From: Allomyces macrogynus ATCC 38327
Taxonomy: Eukaryota > Blastocladiomycota > Blastocladiomycetes > Blastocladiales > Blastocladiaceae
DNA length: 52,074 bases
Assembly: GCA_000151295.1 (NCBI GenBank)
Contig: GG745338.1
Location: forward strand, 1,107,308-1,159,381
Direction of reading: 5' to 3'
The notes beneath the pieces were generated by a model. That model saw nothing but the letters and a program-made list of their open reading frames with translations, had not been told where the DNA came from and ran no database searches. Made by a program: the position numbers and the translations under genes. Each line of letters opens with the position of its first letter. Within the stretch, counting starts at the first letter, position 1. Positions 1-11,593 of this stretch are shown piece after piece.

Positions 1-2210
1 CCATTTCGAATACGTGCACAATTCCCACGCCCGCCCCGCGCATCAGCCCCAAACTGCGCACGATCGCGAGCCCGTTCGCCGTGGGCGTGACGTGCAGGAC
101 GGCGCCCGGCACATGCACGTGCCGCGTGGGCCGGCCGAGCCGCGCCGGTCCCGGCGGCAAGGCCGTGTGACGCAGCGGGTCGAGAATCCACGCGTCGTTC
201 AACGGGCCGACCTGATCGGCGTCGGTCGGCGGCGGGAGGAGCCGCTTGCGCCGCCACAGCATTTCCTCGGTGTCCTTGCTGCTGGCCGCGGGCGCCGGCG
301 AGAGACATAGGAACATACTGAGGTCGTGTCAGGGCGGGTTCACTACCTAGTGCGCGCAACTGATTCGGAACGTGACGGTCGGCGGGAGGTCGGTGCGCCC
401 AACGATGCGCATGCCCGCCGTGTCGATGACTTCGATTCGCGCGCCAGTGTCGGTGGTCGTGTCGAACCAGTAGGTGCGGTCGAATGAAGGGTGTGGGGCA
501 CGGCGGGGGCGGGAACTGACATCGCGACGGGGAGCGGGGTCGGGCGCATATGGGCCGACCAGGTGGACAACGTCGGGTCGGTTGGCCGGGTGGTAGCGGC
601 GAATTGCGCGTTAATGAACTTGGCCTCGACTGGGCGGAGGTCGTACTGGGCTATGAGGGTGGGGTTCGACTCGAAGAGCTGAGCTACGGCCTGCGCCATG
701 AGTTGAGCGCGGCATGGAGCATCAAAATGGAACGCGCGCAGCAACGGCTCCCGCAACAGAGTCGACATGGTCAAAAAGCTGCGGCGCGTGATCTGCGTGA
801 GAACGGCCTTGAGGTTGGATGCGATGGTAGCGTTGGGCGCAAGCCCGGAATCGTCGCACGCGACTTGGAGCCGAGGGCAACAATCAGGATCGAGCGGCGT
901 GCCGACAAGAATACGGCCAAACACGCGCCGCGACGTGTAGCTGCAGTATGGCCCGTGCGACGCGAAAGACTCATCCTGCTCAGCACCGCGCAATGCTTCA
1001 GGATTGTCCGGAACAATGCCGTACGCCTGCCACGCAACGAGCTCCGACACGGGCATCGAACCATCGAACGTCACGACGATGAGCCGCTGACCACGAATCC
1101 GGTCGTCGCCTTGCTCATTGGCCATGATCTTGAGCAGCTGCCGACGCGATTCTGTGTCGGCGGGCTTGCCCACCGCCCAAGGATCCGTGTCCGTGTCGGC
1201 GAACGGGTGCGAAGTCGGGTCCACCGCAGCATTCGTCAATCCGTGCTGATACGGCACCCAAACGGCGCCAATGGCCTTGACTCCGACGTCGACGGCATTG
1301 AGATGCAGGCACCAGTCCGGCTAGGTGCTCAGGATCTGGACGGCACGCAGGTCATGCACAGCCAATATGCACGGCACCGCCACGAGCTTGGGATCATCGT
1401 TTTCGCGCCACGGCACGCGCGGGTTCCAAGACAAATCCTCGGACCAGTAGAGCAGGACTTTGTAGAAGATGACGAGCCAGTCGTCGCAGCACGACGAAGC
1501 GAGAATCTGCAGCTCTTTCGGGTGCGCGGCGCGAATGCACAGGCCGTTGGCGGTTGGCAGGGGGAGCAGTCGCACGCAAGTCGCAGACTGCTCGTACATC
1601 CAGCGCATTCTGGTCGCACCAGGCGAGTGGAAGTAGGGATCCGACGTCGTGCACCACTCGCCACTGTTGCCGATCTCGTCCACCGTTTCTCCGCCGCTGC
1701 CAATCATGAAATCGCCGTGCGGCGCCAAAAATCTGGAGTAGGAAGCCGTCGTAAGGACTGGACTTGCAGGAACGACCGCTTCTGTTTGGCGACCGTGTAT
1801 CCCGCTGCATGGACGAATGTGTCAGTTTAAATGACCAGAAACCGGCCCGCATTCGCATTGATTGATTTCCACGTACTCAAGCGCGGCTCAAACACGACGG
1901 CACTGTCCGTAACCGTCAACAGCGGCGTCCCGCTGCCTTCAGCCACATTGGTGAGATGTGAGGTCTCGGTAATAACGGTCTCGACTGGCGCGTACTTAGG
2001 CTAATTGTGCACCTCGAGCGGGACCTCGCTGGGGTCCACCTTTTTCACGAACCCAGACGACGCGAGCTGTTTGCCAAGCTGCTTGAGCTTGTGCCATTCG
2101 TGCGTGTCGCGAGCCGCGCGTACGGCAAGCCGGGGATACTCTTGCCAGGGCATAGCGCCCTTGTCGAGTGCTGGATTGCGGTACTGGACCTTGGGATGCA
2201 TGCTGCAACG
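1..2210 (-). pseudogene. F-box family protein, decayed copy B (5' truncated, runs off left edge)
   Basis: This is a broken relative of the intact F-box gene at 19549-22343. Read on the minus strand it starts inside the family's first exon (near the motif [13 protein letters not shown]). It passes an in-frame stop near 1998-2001, continues through VETV and VVFEPRL, and then follows the second-exon region (WLVIFYKVLL, VAVPCILAVHDLRAV). The part at 343-1257 matches the central domain ([38 protein letters not shown]). The stretch 1-300 matches the C-terminal domain ([19 protein letters not shown]). Several stops and frame changes interrupt it, and the F-box itself is missing. It abuts copy A in the same orientation, so it looks like a tandem partial duplication. 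I see no route to a functional protein. Confidence 0.75.
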
Positions 2211-2904
2211 CGGGCTGGACTTGAACAAACGTGTTTTTGCTCCACGCGCAGCTCGCCCGCTACAGATCCAAAACGTTCCCGTGAGTTTGCAAATAAAGGC
2301 ATGCCAGATAACGTTGCATTTTTTGCTTGACATACTCAGACGCGGCTCAAACACGACGCACTTGTCCGTGGTGGCCACAAACGGCTCGCCGCCGTCGGGT
2401 ACGTTGAGGAAATGCGGGTACTGCGAAACGACCGTCTCGACGGGAGCGTACTAGCGCGCAACGTAGACTTCCTCGAGCGGAAAGTCAACGGTAACGTCCG
2501 CATCCTTCACGACGCCGGCCGCTGCAAGTCGCTTGCTGAGCTGCTTGAGCTTGAACCAATTGCTGCAGTCGCGAATCTCGGCAAGCAGTGTGAGTCTGCG
2601 ATAGTCGCGCCAGGTCACGGGCACCAACTCGAGTGGAGGCTTGGGATATTGTTCGCGACCGTGTCGCCCTTGCAAATGGCGGTGCACGCCTGGCCAGAGG
2701 AGCGGCGCGTGCGAGTTCATGATCGTGGACGCGGCACACTTGGCTCACGCGCAGCAAGTGCGCGGCATTGGTCAGGTACTGGAAAACATGTGCAAGCACG
2801 TCGGGAAGCAGCGCGGCATGGTGCAGCAGCGACTTGGCGCGTGGTACTTCGACGAAAGATCTGGTCAGATCGCAGTCGACTGCACCGCGTTGATCTTCCG
2901 CCAT
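2211..2904 (-). pseudogene. F-box family protein, decayed copy A (5' part only)
   Basis: The start at 2904 opens a protein with a recognisable F-box ([20 protein letters not shown], then SQVCRV). The frame breaks straight after SQVCRV, where the related copy at 14786 has WRETI. The next piece ([20 protein letters not shown] to EEVYVAR) lies in another frame and ends in TAG at 2451-2453, where paralogues have a lysine codon. Further down are VVFEPRL, a region equivalent to intron 1, and the first residues of exon 2 (KTRLFKSSP). The copy then joins abruptly to copy B at about 2210. F-box proteins are normally substrate adaptors of SCF ubiquitin ligases; this copy is a relic. Its 5' end faces the transposon that starts about 140 bp away. 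Confidence 0.75.
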
Positions 2905-3046
2905 GGTCGTGGATGTTGCACGTCGTTCCTCTTGCTGAAAATCTTGGCTAAAACAATAATTTGGGTGTCAGAACCTGTCGTGAACAACACGAATTTCGTC
3001 GAATAACGTGATATCTCTCAGCGGCCCCTCGCAGCATATAAATCCG

Positions 3047-3078
3047 GCTAGGTGAAACCATATCCTGGGACTCGGTTT
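3047..3078 (+). repeat. Left terminal inverted repeat of the KDZ element
   Basis: Bases 3057-3075 (ACCATATCCTGGGACTCGG) match the reverse complement of 11597-11615 (ACCATAACTTGGGACTCGG) at all but a few positions. Weaker similarity (GCTAGGTGAA against GCTTGGAAAT) extends outwards to about 3047. Inside it, at about 3110 and 3170, are TAACGCCCA repeats, and an inverted version (TGGGCGCTAA) lies near 3213. Confidence 0.7.
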
Positions 3079-3477
3079 CGCCATTCCAAACGCCCGGAAA
3101 CCAACACGGTAACGCCCAGGTTCCCAACACAGGGCCCGCCTGTTTCGGGCCTCGGCATTACCGAGGCTAACGCCCAACTTCCAACGTTGCGCTGCCCGTT
3201 TCTGGGCGCTAAACCTAAACACCCTAACCTGTCTCGGCACCGCTGGGCGCGCCAAAAATGACCTCGCTCAAACCCTGTCGAACAGTGGCAGGATGCCACA
3301 ACTTTCAGGAAATCACGAGGTGGTGACCACCGCAATCTGGTTCCTCTCCGATGATTTTCTTGCTGCTGCGACGGCTCACGACCGCTTGTTGACAGACAAC
3401 AGTCGACGAGGTCAACCACCCGCTGGACCGCCAACAACCGTGCTTGCCGAAAACCAACTTCCATCAAGTCTGTCTCG

Positions 3478-6400
3478 ATGTCCCGCAGCATTGCTCGAAA
3501 AATTGGCCGCGGGCCGACCAAGGCGTCCCGCAAGAGACCCCACGACGACACGACCGACGACGTGACCATTGCCCAGGGACCAACGGCTGAAGTCGATGCG
3601 CAAGATGTGCGCCACGACGTGCAATTGCATGGCACGGCTGTGGCCCCGTTTCCTGTGCTGCAGGCCGATCCACCACACCCGCTGCCACCGCCTCCACCGC
3701 CGCCGTCTTTTTTCGTGGGCGACGTGAGTGCGCCCACGCCCCATTTGCCTGACGAGCCATTCTTTGACGCTGGTAGTATCATTGCGGCTGACCGTGGTCC
3801 TAATGACGTTGAGCGAGACGCGCCTCCTGCCTCATTCATGTCCGTTGATTGATTTGTTTTGGAGTGCAGCTTTAATGATGTCTTATCATTTCTTCTTCTT
3901 CTCCACCCAGTTTTCCGGCCCGGAGTTTGATTACTGCCGGTCTGCAGGTGATGTTTGATACCAATCTTGCCGCGTCTGCTCAGCTCCACGCTGTCGCCGA
4001 TTTTCCTGACGCCCGTTACTGCGATGTCGGTCTTGCTGAGCATGTTTCGCCCCGCCATTGGGCTGCTGTCTTGTTCTTTCGCACGCTTGTCAATGGCGGC
4101 CAGCCATTGTTGATGGCAGCATGCTCGCTTTGCCCATCCCATTCGTTCTACCGTGATTACTATCTGGCCCACGACTCGCCCTTTCATGAGTCGAAATCTG
4201 ATGCGCTTGGATCGTGCCACCACGCCCGACTTTGCTTGCGTCATCTTGGCCAACAACACTTGCTCCCTGTGCTGTCTTACACGTCGTTTGATGTTTTCTA
4301 TGATGATTTGGATCGCCAAATCGATCCGACCGTGACTTTGGAACCTGTTGCGCCACTCTTGCCTGGCACCACCCATTTGTTTCGCTCATTTGTTGGCCAA
4401 GTCATTATTTCTTTGACGCTCGAAGCATCAGTTGAGGTCATTGTTGATCAAAACGGAAAGCGGTTCTGCTCGCGCTGTCCGTGGGCGCGAACTGGAAATG
4501 AGTGTGCGCATCTCTTGTCCAACAATCTTGCATCAACATCATCGTCACATGCACAAACCAAGTCATCACATCGCCAGTTGCCTGCGCTGTCGCTTGTGTC
4601 CACCAAATCGTACAAATGTATGGCCTCAAGCAGCAATCAAACGTTGATACATTCCACACTTGCTCTAACGACTTGTTGCCCCACCCACAGGGAACCTTGA
4701 CCAGGATTGTGACTTGGCTCGCATCATTTCACAACGGCGCACTCATTTCATGTCATTTTTTGACCAGTTTCTCGACAAACGGTTTCCTGCACCCTCTACT
4801 TGCCCAAAATGCGGATCTTTGGCCATTGAAACGTTCTACATCAACAAAGCCGTTGTATTTGGCACTGTTTTCCTCGAGTCTTGGTCTGTCCCAGTCTCGA
4901 CATGTGCCTGCTCACCCACCTCCACAATCTCATTTGATGGCCACGAGTTGGGCATCATCAATGCCAACAATCACATTTTGTTCACGTATGAGTTTGCAAC
5001 TGAGTACTTGGACCTCAAGGACTTATTGGGCGCCTCTGTATCTGCATGGCTTGCAACCAAGGTCCAGGACCAGGATGCACACTTGATTGCTGCCAACATG
5101 TCTCGAGATGACCGGCTTTGGCGACTTGCACGTTGGAATAGCTATGGGTCGAAGATTTCGACGTATCTCGCACTTGTGGCCACTCTTTTTGAGATTCCAT
5201 CGACTCTCTTCAACTGTTGCAACGCTCCTGTCATTACACTCGATGGCACTGTCATTAGCATCAAATCGAGTCGACTTGCTGCGCTCACTGAGCCATGGGT
5301 GATTCCAAGTAGTGCGTCTGCCAAGTATAAACCTGTCACAGTGCGCTATGCAGCCCCCAGTCGCTCCGATTCAACTGGCGCCACTCCAGTGCCTGCTCGC
5401 TCACTTCCACGACTTGACCAACTTGAGCAATCATTTGTCAAGTACTTGCTCAAGCAGCATCATGATGCACTGACCCACGACCAGCTCATGCAGCTCCAGA
5501 ATGGGCCCAACCCCGCCATTTCCGTTCTCACGTTCCTGCACATCCACAATCCAGACCATTTGGTGGATCCCTCGTCTCGTTGCCCTTCTCGTGCGCTCCA
5601 CTTTGCAGAATCGCTCATCAAGGACGTGAGTCCTGCTTGCCAATTACTCCCGTCGTCAACATGGCCTGCTGCCTCCCAGTTTGCCAACCACGATGGCAAT
5701 TTGTCCACCGACTTGCTGACTTGCCTTGGTTGTGATGCCCCACTCATGGCAGGCTTGCTTTCTTGCTCCCGGTCAGTACAGCAATTGCCCAGTGCTATTC
5801 TCGAAGGTCATCACACTGCTCTCCACCTTGCTACCAAGGCTCTTTTTGCCAATATTGTCGCGATTGCTGATGCTTCCACCACACCCTTGGGTTATGAAAC
5901 CATGACCATCACAACAGCAGATCCACCACGTCCTTTGCTTGATGAGTACCTCGAGACGGGTCATTTCTTTCCTGGTCGGCCAGTTCTGCGTCATGTCCCA
6001 CGCATCTCATTCAAATCGCCCACGACCAAGGACGAAGACTGTGGTGGTGATGCAGGCTGCAATAAGTATGCCAAGGAGAAGGGTCGACTTGGTCCGGGCG
6101 TGCTGTTTGTTTGGTGCCCATTGCACCGCATTTGCATTGGCTTCATTGTGCTCCAGCGCGCGGAAAGCCCCCAAGTTGTGTCTGAGTTGCTCCAGACTCG
6201 CTTTCACACTCCACCGAGCACAGTCATTTATGACAACTCGTGCAACTTGCAGACGTATATGCTGGCGCGCGTTCCACAATTCTGCAGGGATGTCTTGTTT
6301 CTTAATGACGGCTTCCACTACTCGTCGCACACGAATTGCGCCAAGACATACGACAGCCGTCTGTTTATGGATTCTCGACTCAAGGGGTGCACGACCGTGA

Positions 6401-6552
6401 TTCATGAGCAAAAGAACAAACTTCTTGCTCGCTTGAAGGGCACTGCACCACTGATGCGATTGGACTCGTTTCTTGGCTTCCTTCTACACGCAGTTGCATC
6501 GCTCAACCAGCGTGAGAACGACTCGCGCGAGCTCAAGGCGCTCAAGGGTTGA
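3478..6552 (+). CDS. KDZ-family transposase with SWIM-like zinc finger
   Basis: This is the likely DDE-type (RNase H-fold) transposase of the element. I infer three exons: 3478-3843, 3948-4617 and 4691-6552. They join in frame to about 965 residues. The second intron (donor GTATGG, acceptor CACAG) is well supported. The first is less certain, with a weak GTTGAT donor. The N-terminal ~120 residues are low-complexity and proline-rich. Exon 2 ends with a SWIM-like finger (FCSRCPWARTG then ECAHLL). Exon 3 opens with a further cysteine cluster (CPKCG then CAC). The KDZ core lies in the last ~200 residues: TKDEDCGGDAGCNKY, WCPLHRICIGFIV, then VIYDNSCNLQTYML followed by FLNDGFHYSSHTNC. The aspartate of YDNSCNL is the hallmark catalytic residue of the family. 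No internal stop is seen across exon 3, so the gene may be functional. Confidence 0.8.
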
Positions 6553-7658
6553 TTGAAGCACTAGTTCGGGCGGGGTCAAGGTCATGTATGCATGTGGGTA
6601 TCAGAGTCGTGGCCTGGCTGTGACATGTTTGGGCGCGTTTTGAACGTGGCTCGATTGAGCTTTTGTTGGATTGGATCGTGCATTTGCTGTATTGGATTGG
6701 ACACATAAGTTATTCATTTGGCTGCTGGTCGGGTGGGTGCGCATCCAGATCTGATCTGGGCGGCGCAAGATGGGTGATGATCAATCCCCTGAACACTTGC
6801 ATGCATGGCCAAGACATCAATCACATGCAAAGTACTTGATCCACCGCCCACCCCGCCCACCTGCACTGTTGGACCTGAAACGTTGTAAACATACTAACCA
6901 AACAATTGCGCATCCAGCGCAACCATTTTCAAGAGGAGAGGTTTTGAACTGCAAAAGTTGTGTTTTTCGAGGCAATGCCATGCCACTACAGAGTGCATTT
7001 TAGTGCATTCATATTACCGTTTTTGGCTTTCTATCGATTGATGCAAAGTACTTGAGGAACGGGATTGAGATGATGGAGATAGAGGGGGTCCAAGTTAGGC
7101 CCTACCCGCAACTTTTGATTGCCATTTTCTCGACACCCAGGCCTCGCATCGCAAAAGTAACAACACCTTTCCATTGCAACTTTTTGATTTTAATACCGTC
7201 ATGTTGTTTTTTGTTGCGCGCAGGCGATATCTGTGATGAGCAGGTTCGGACGGGCTTTGAACTACCCAGGAGGCACTTTGCAGGATATGGGCCTTTTGGC
7301 TGAAACGGTGCAAGCAACGTTGTGATCGTCAAACCGGCCACCCCGTTGCGTGACCGACTCCATCTTCTAGATATGTTTGCGCACAACCCAGAACTGTGTC
7401 GCATTCGCAGTGGCCTCGATTTTGAGCTGTTTTGCGGGAGATGTTGATGGAGGACTGGCGCTCAAGTGTGTTGTGCATGGACTTGACGTGGTGAGCTTGC
7501 GCACGTGCCTGTGATGCGGTCCAAGAGCTTGTCGTCCAACACATCAAACAACCCCACTTTCTGACACCGAAGTGCGACTGTTCAGACGACCATCAACAGC
7601 TGCGACTTCGACCATCAACAGCTGCAACAACGACGCCACATCCTTGCTCAGTCGCGAA
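6553..7658. other. Non-coding spacer inside the KDZ element
   Basis: This AT-richer spacer separates the transposase stop from the passenger gene and should hold the transposase 3' end and the passenger promoter. The motif ATGCAAAGTACTTGA occurs twice (about 6826 and 7040). Just before the passenger start, GACCATCAACAGCTGC occurs as a direct repeat at about 7588 and 7610. No convincing gene was seen. Confidence 0.5.
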
Positions 7659-10505
7659 ATGTCGGCCAGCACTCAAGCCCCAACCACCCCAACCACCAAC
7701 ACAGGCAAGCCATGGCCAAAGAACCGGCGTGCAGACAAGACAGAGGAGGAGTGGAGGGCGCGCCTAGTCAAGAACCTTGCAATGTATGGGCCATTGCCAG
7801 ACAGTACCATAAGATCTATCATGTTTTGGTCCTTGCTAATTGTTTGCTTGCCTTTCTTCCATGTTATAGCCGTGACGTGGTATTTGAGGGCCCAACGTTG
7901 ACGCCCCAAGAGCAAGACAAGCAGGGACGGTACAAGAAGTTGTTCAAAGAGTTGATGGCCAAGGCGTCAACTGCATTTGGGTGGCTACCTGTTGTTGTGT
8001 ACTGGTCGCCTGTTGGCAATGAGCACTTCAACTTCATTGTCCCTGGTGATGTCTCTCGCACAGTTGAAGACCACCTGTACCGGTGGGCCGAGCAGTTTGC
8101 CATGCCTGGGCAAGATGCCTTCCTCCAGGTTGCACGCATGCACCCACCAACAGCGCGTCGACTTGACCCAGTCGACCAGGCCGCATCTGTTCCTCAACCT
8201 GCTCCACCAAATGCGCCACGCGAGACATTTCAGCTTGTCAACCTGGCTGAGTGGCAGTTGAACCGGAACGTCACGGGCAAGGAGATCCGCACGTTTGTTC
8301 GTGCACTGCAGGACTCGATTAAGACAGCAGCGCGGCAAGCAAATGGTACACTCAATGTTTTTCCATCATGTACCACAGAAGTGTGATTGATGGACTGGTC
8401 ACTGAATTTGGATTGATCGTCATTCAGACAACACAGTCTTGGAGTGGATTGGAAACAGCCCACAGCCTGATACCAAGAGCACTTGGCTGACTGAGCTGGA
8501 TCGGCTGCTGAACAAGAATGCGCTCAAGAAGCTCCTGTATTTTGAAGTTTGGTCAATTGTTGCCCTTGTGGATTTGGAACAAGACGTCAAGGACCAGCTC
8601 TATAAACTTGGAGAGGTGTCTCCTGTCAATGGCACGTTCATTTTGCATTTATTTCGATTCATTCCGTCTGTGATGAGTGCTCATTCGTCGACCTGGCCAT
8701 CTAGACTGGGGCCAATTCTGTTCCAACAATGTGCGCTGCCATCTACCGCCGACTGCATTTTCGGCGCCAAACCCCCAGCAGGCCCCACTGTTGCAACCAC
8801 TCGCTCCAGTCCTGCCGTCGCAACCACTTGCTCCGGTCCCATTGTTGCAGCCGCAGGACCAGCACCTGGCGCAAGCTGTCACCAAGAGCAGGTCGAACCA
8901 GAATCGTCGTTGAGTGGATCCAGTGTCTACATGCACGACGCCCAATTCAATGATGGCTGCAAGCGCGTCAGCATCAGTGCCGCCGCCCGTGAACCTGATG
9001 CACAGTGCGATGGGGAATGTGCCCATGCTGCTCACGTCGGTCCCGCTGCCTGTGAACCCGATGCACAGTGCAATGGGGAATGCGCCCATGCTGCTCACGT
9101 CGGTCCCGCTGCCTGTGAACCCAATGCACAGCGCGATGGGGAATGCGCCCATGCTGCTCGCGTCGGTGCCGCCGCCTGTGAACCCGACGCACAGCGCGAT
9201 GGTGAACACGCGCATGCTGCTCGCGTCGGTGCCGCCACCCGTGAACCTGACGTATGGCGCGACAGGGAATGTGTGCATGTCGCTCGCGTCGGTGCTGCTG
9301 CCTGCGCACTCGCTGCACGATGCCGTGGCGAGAACAAGTGCGCCGACTGTGTCGATCCTGCCACCTGCACACTCGCTGCACAATTCCGCAATGAGAATGA
9401 GCGCGCCACCGCATTCTGCAGCCTCAACCGTGGCCACGGCTGGTGCAAGCACAATGGAATCATCTGATTGCCATTTGTGCAGCCATATGGCCCAACCAAC
9501 TCGTGTCATGTTGCATTGATCCCAGGTGAACACGTTCAATTCCAGAAATGCTGCGCTTTCAATGTGATGTTCACGGCCATGTGATGGTCAGTATGGGACA
9601 AAATTGTGCCGATAATTCATGCTTGTGCCTCAGCGACTCCTTGCTCTGCGGAAATCGCCTCAAGTCTTTACATGGCCATTGTGCTCTTTGACCAGGGCCA
9701 GCCCGACAAACTGCGGCTACATTGGTTGCGTTTTGTTGCACCAAAACTTCTCGAGCCAGGTATGCACAGCATTAGCTGGTGGCGCAACATCAAACTTGGG
9801 AGGGTTGAGGGTCATTTGTTCGATTTGTTCTCTTCGTTGGACTGCGTGTCAATGTCTTTGACCTTGATTGGCAGTTCGCATCTTCCTCTTCTTCTTTCCA
9901 GTGCTTGCACGCCTTATCCCCTTCCCAACGAACTTTTGTTGTCTTGTTGTATTCGCCCGCTCTCCTCTTCTCTCTCCACTCCGACTTGTCTCTTTGCGTG
10001 TTCACACCAGTCAGGATCAACCAAGAGCAAGATTGAGGTGCTTGAGCCGGCTCTCCACCTTGTCGCCCCATCCAGCAATCGCTCTGACGAAGAAAAGGCG
10101 GTTGATTTGGCTCATCCTCTTCCTCTTGTCCTTTGCTATGGTGACAAGTGCCAGTGCGTCTCATTCACTGAGCTTCATGATGCTGTTTTTTCTCGCCTTC
10201 TCATCCATTCTTTGTCTTCTTGTAGGCTCCAGCTCCAACCGCTCACGTATGATGCTGTGATGCTCGTCTACCAACTTGGTGAGAATCATTTCGTGTCCAT
10301 CTTCAAGGTCAGCAACACCTGGTGGTACTTTGACGATTCTGGTGAAGCCATTTCGCAAGTTGATGGGCAACGCCAAGTGCTGGCGCAACCACTTGATGGG
10401 GTTGCTCAAGTTGGCGATTTCATTCCACATTTCCATTTATTTGTTCCCTCGCTCCGAGATTCTATGTGTGAGCGTTCTTTGGTCGTTTATGTCCTCCAAA
10501 TGTAA
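7659..10505 (+). CDS. KDZ passenger gene with cysteine-protease-like C-terminus, function unknown
   Basis: This multi-exon gene follows the transposase on the same strand. Exons 7659-7783 and 7870-8345, and an exon starting at 8428, join in frame (donors GTATGG and GTACAC; acceptors TATAG and TTCAG), giving NLAIRDVVFEG and QANDNTVLEWIG across the junctions. The first ~270 residues resemble nothing I can name. A proline-rich stretch and a 63-bp tandem repeat follow (8977-9300). An in-frame TGA at 8911-8913 separates the proline-rich stretch from the repeat, so an intron, mutation or frame switch must lie there. The C-terminal part (about 10130-10480) contains GENHFVSIF then WWYFDDSG. This is like the histidine and aspartate boxes of papain-fold ubiquitin or SUMO proteases (USP, Ulp1). 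A catalytic cysteine box is not secure; MGQNCADNSCL near 9594 is a candidate in another frame. Exon structure after 8600 is unresolved. Confidence 0.55.
8977..9300 (+). repeat. 63-bp tandem repeat (about five units) in the KDZ passenger gene
   Basis: Units share a core like CCTGTGAACCCGATGCACAG followed by GGGGAATGCGCCCATGCTGC, with a 63-bp period (21 codons). Divergence increases towards the 3' end. In the likely coding frame a unit reads LTSVPLPVNPMHSAMGNAPM with one more leucine. Because the period is a multiple of three and the units lack stops, other frames stay open too, on both strands, which creates misleading overlapping reading frames. Confidence 0.85.
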
Positions 10506-11593
10506 TTGGCCTTCGTCCTTTTGTCTTCCAGTGTTCCTTGTGGATCTGGGATTGCAATTTGGCGGCACACTTTTTGTTGAGAATCCGATGCATCAAGTCC
10601 GTTTTGACGAACTGACGCGTTGAAGTACAAAACCAACAGCAAGTGTGACATGGGTGAATTGGCAATCGTAGAACAAAAGGTCGCAGTTCAGTCGGCCCAA
10701 AATGCAAACAAGAATGAACATGACTCCAAGGGAGACAAAGAACAGAGCGCGTCGAAACAAGAATACAGGTGCAAGCAGTGAACGGTTCAGTGCATTAGAA
10801 ATGATGTGGAATGGCAATTTCGAGACAGCGCTTAATTATCGGCCAGCTAGAGCACGGAGTCGAGGAGCAGTAACTTGAGCGCAATACATAGCAGAACCGG
10901 TGTGGAATCAATGTCCGGAGCAGTGTGCAAGGCATAAAAGTAGCAATTATCCAAACGCAGCACCGAGAAGGATAAGCGGAAGCCAGGGCAGGACCCTGGC
11001 GTCTCGTGTTTCGGGGGCGATGCCGCGACGTAGAGCAGATGGCAAGAAACATCTGGTGCGTAACGATGTCAGGCTGCAGGTCCGCGCATGGCGGCGCCCT
11101 GGGACATCGAGCGGAGCTTGGGGGCATAATCACGGTGCTTGTGCACGGAGAACCGCAATCAGGCGTCGCGCAGCAGGGCGGCGGCGAGGAGCAAAATAAT
11201 GGCGGTGGTCGGGGCGGGTCGGAGCACGGTTGACGTGATGTCGAGAGTAGTCGGGCAGCATGTGGCAGCATTCATATCATTGCGATGGATAAAGTGGGCG
11301 TGCGTCGGTGGTGATTGGTGCGTAACGAGCGCAGGTGCTGGTCCCCGCGAGGCCTGGCGAACCCGGCGTGAGCGTCCAGCCGGTGCAGCGGAGCACGGCA
11401 GCAGTGGTTGCGCTCCGTGTTGACAACGGTCAGGTGTGGTCTAGAGGACCCGTTGCTATGGCAACGCCGCCAGCTGCAGGCGAGCCGGTGGCGCTGTTGG
11501 GCGTGGCTAGTGCATGCAAAGCTGTGCGCGCCTGGGCGCCTAACGCCCAGCTTTTCCCTTTTAACGTTGCAGACTTGGGCGTTATGTTCGGTC
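10506..11593. other. 3' non-coding part of the KDZ element
   Basis: This stretch runs from the passenger stop to the right terminal repeat. The first ~450 bases are AT-rich and lack a convincing gene. From about 10980 to 11520 composition becomes GC-rich like the host, which could mark a captured or nested piece. Short open frames here show no recognisable domain. Confidence 0.4.

Noticed and set aside
8649..9539. Minus-strand 296-residue frame rich in glycine and threonine
   Set aside because: It is the antisense shadow of the 63-bp tandem repeat, which leaves several frames open because its period is a multiple of three.
10795..11271. Minus-strand 158-residue reading frame inside the transposon
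   Set aside because: The translation is cysteine- and proline-rich with no domain, in a GC-rich patch where long frames arise by chance.
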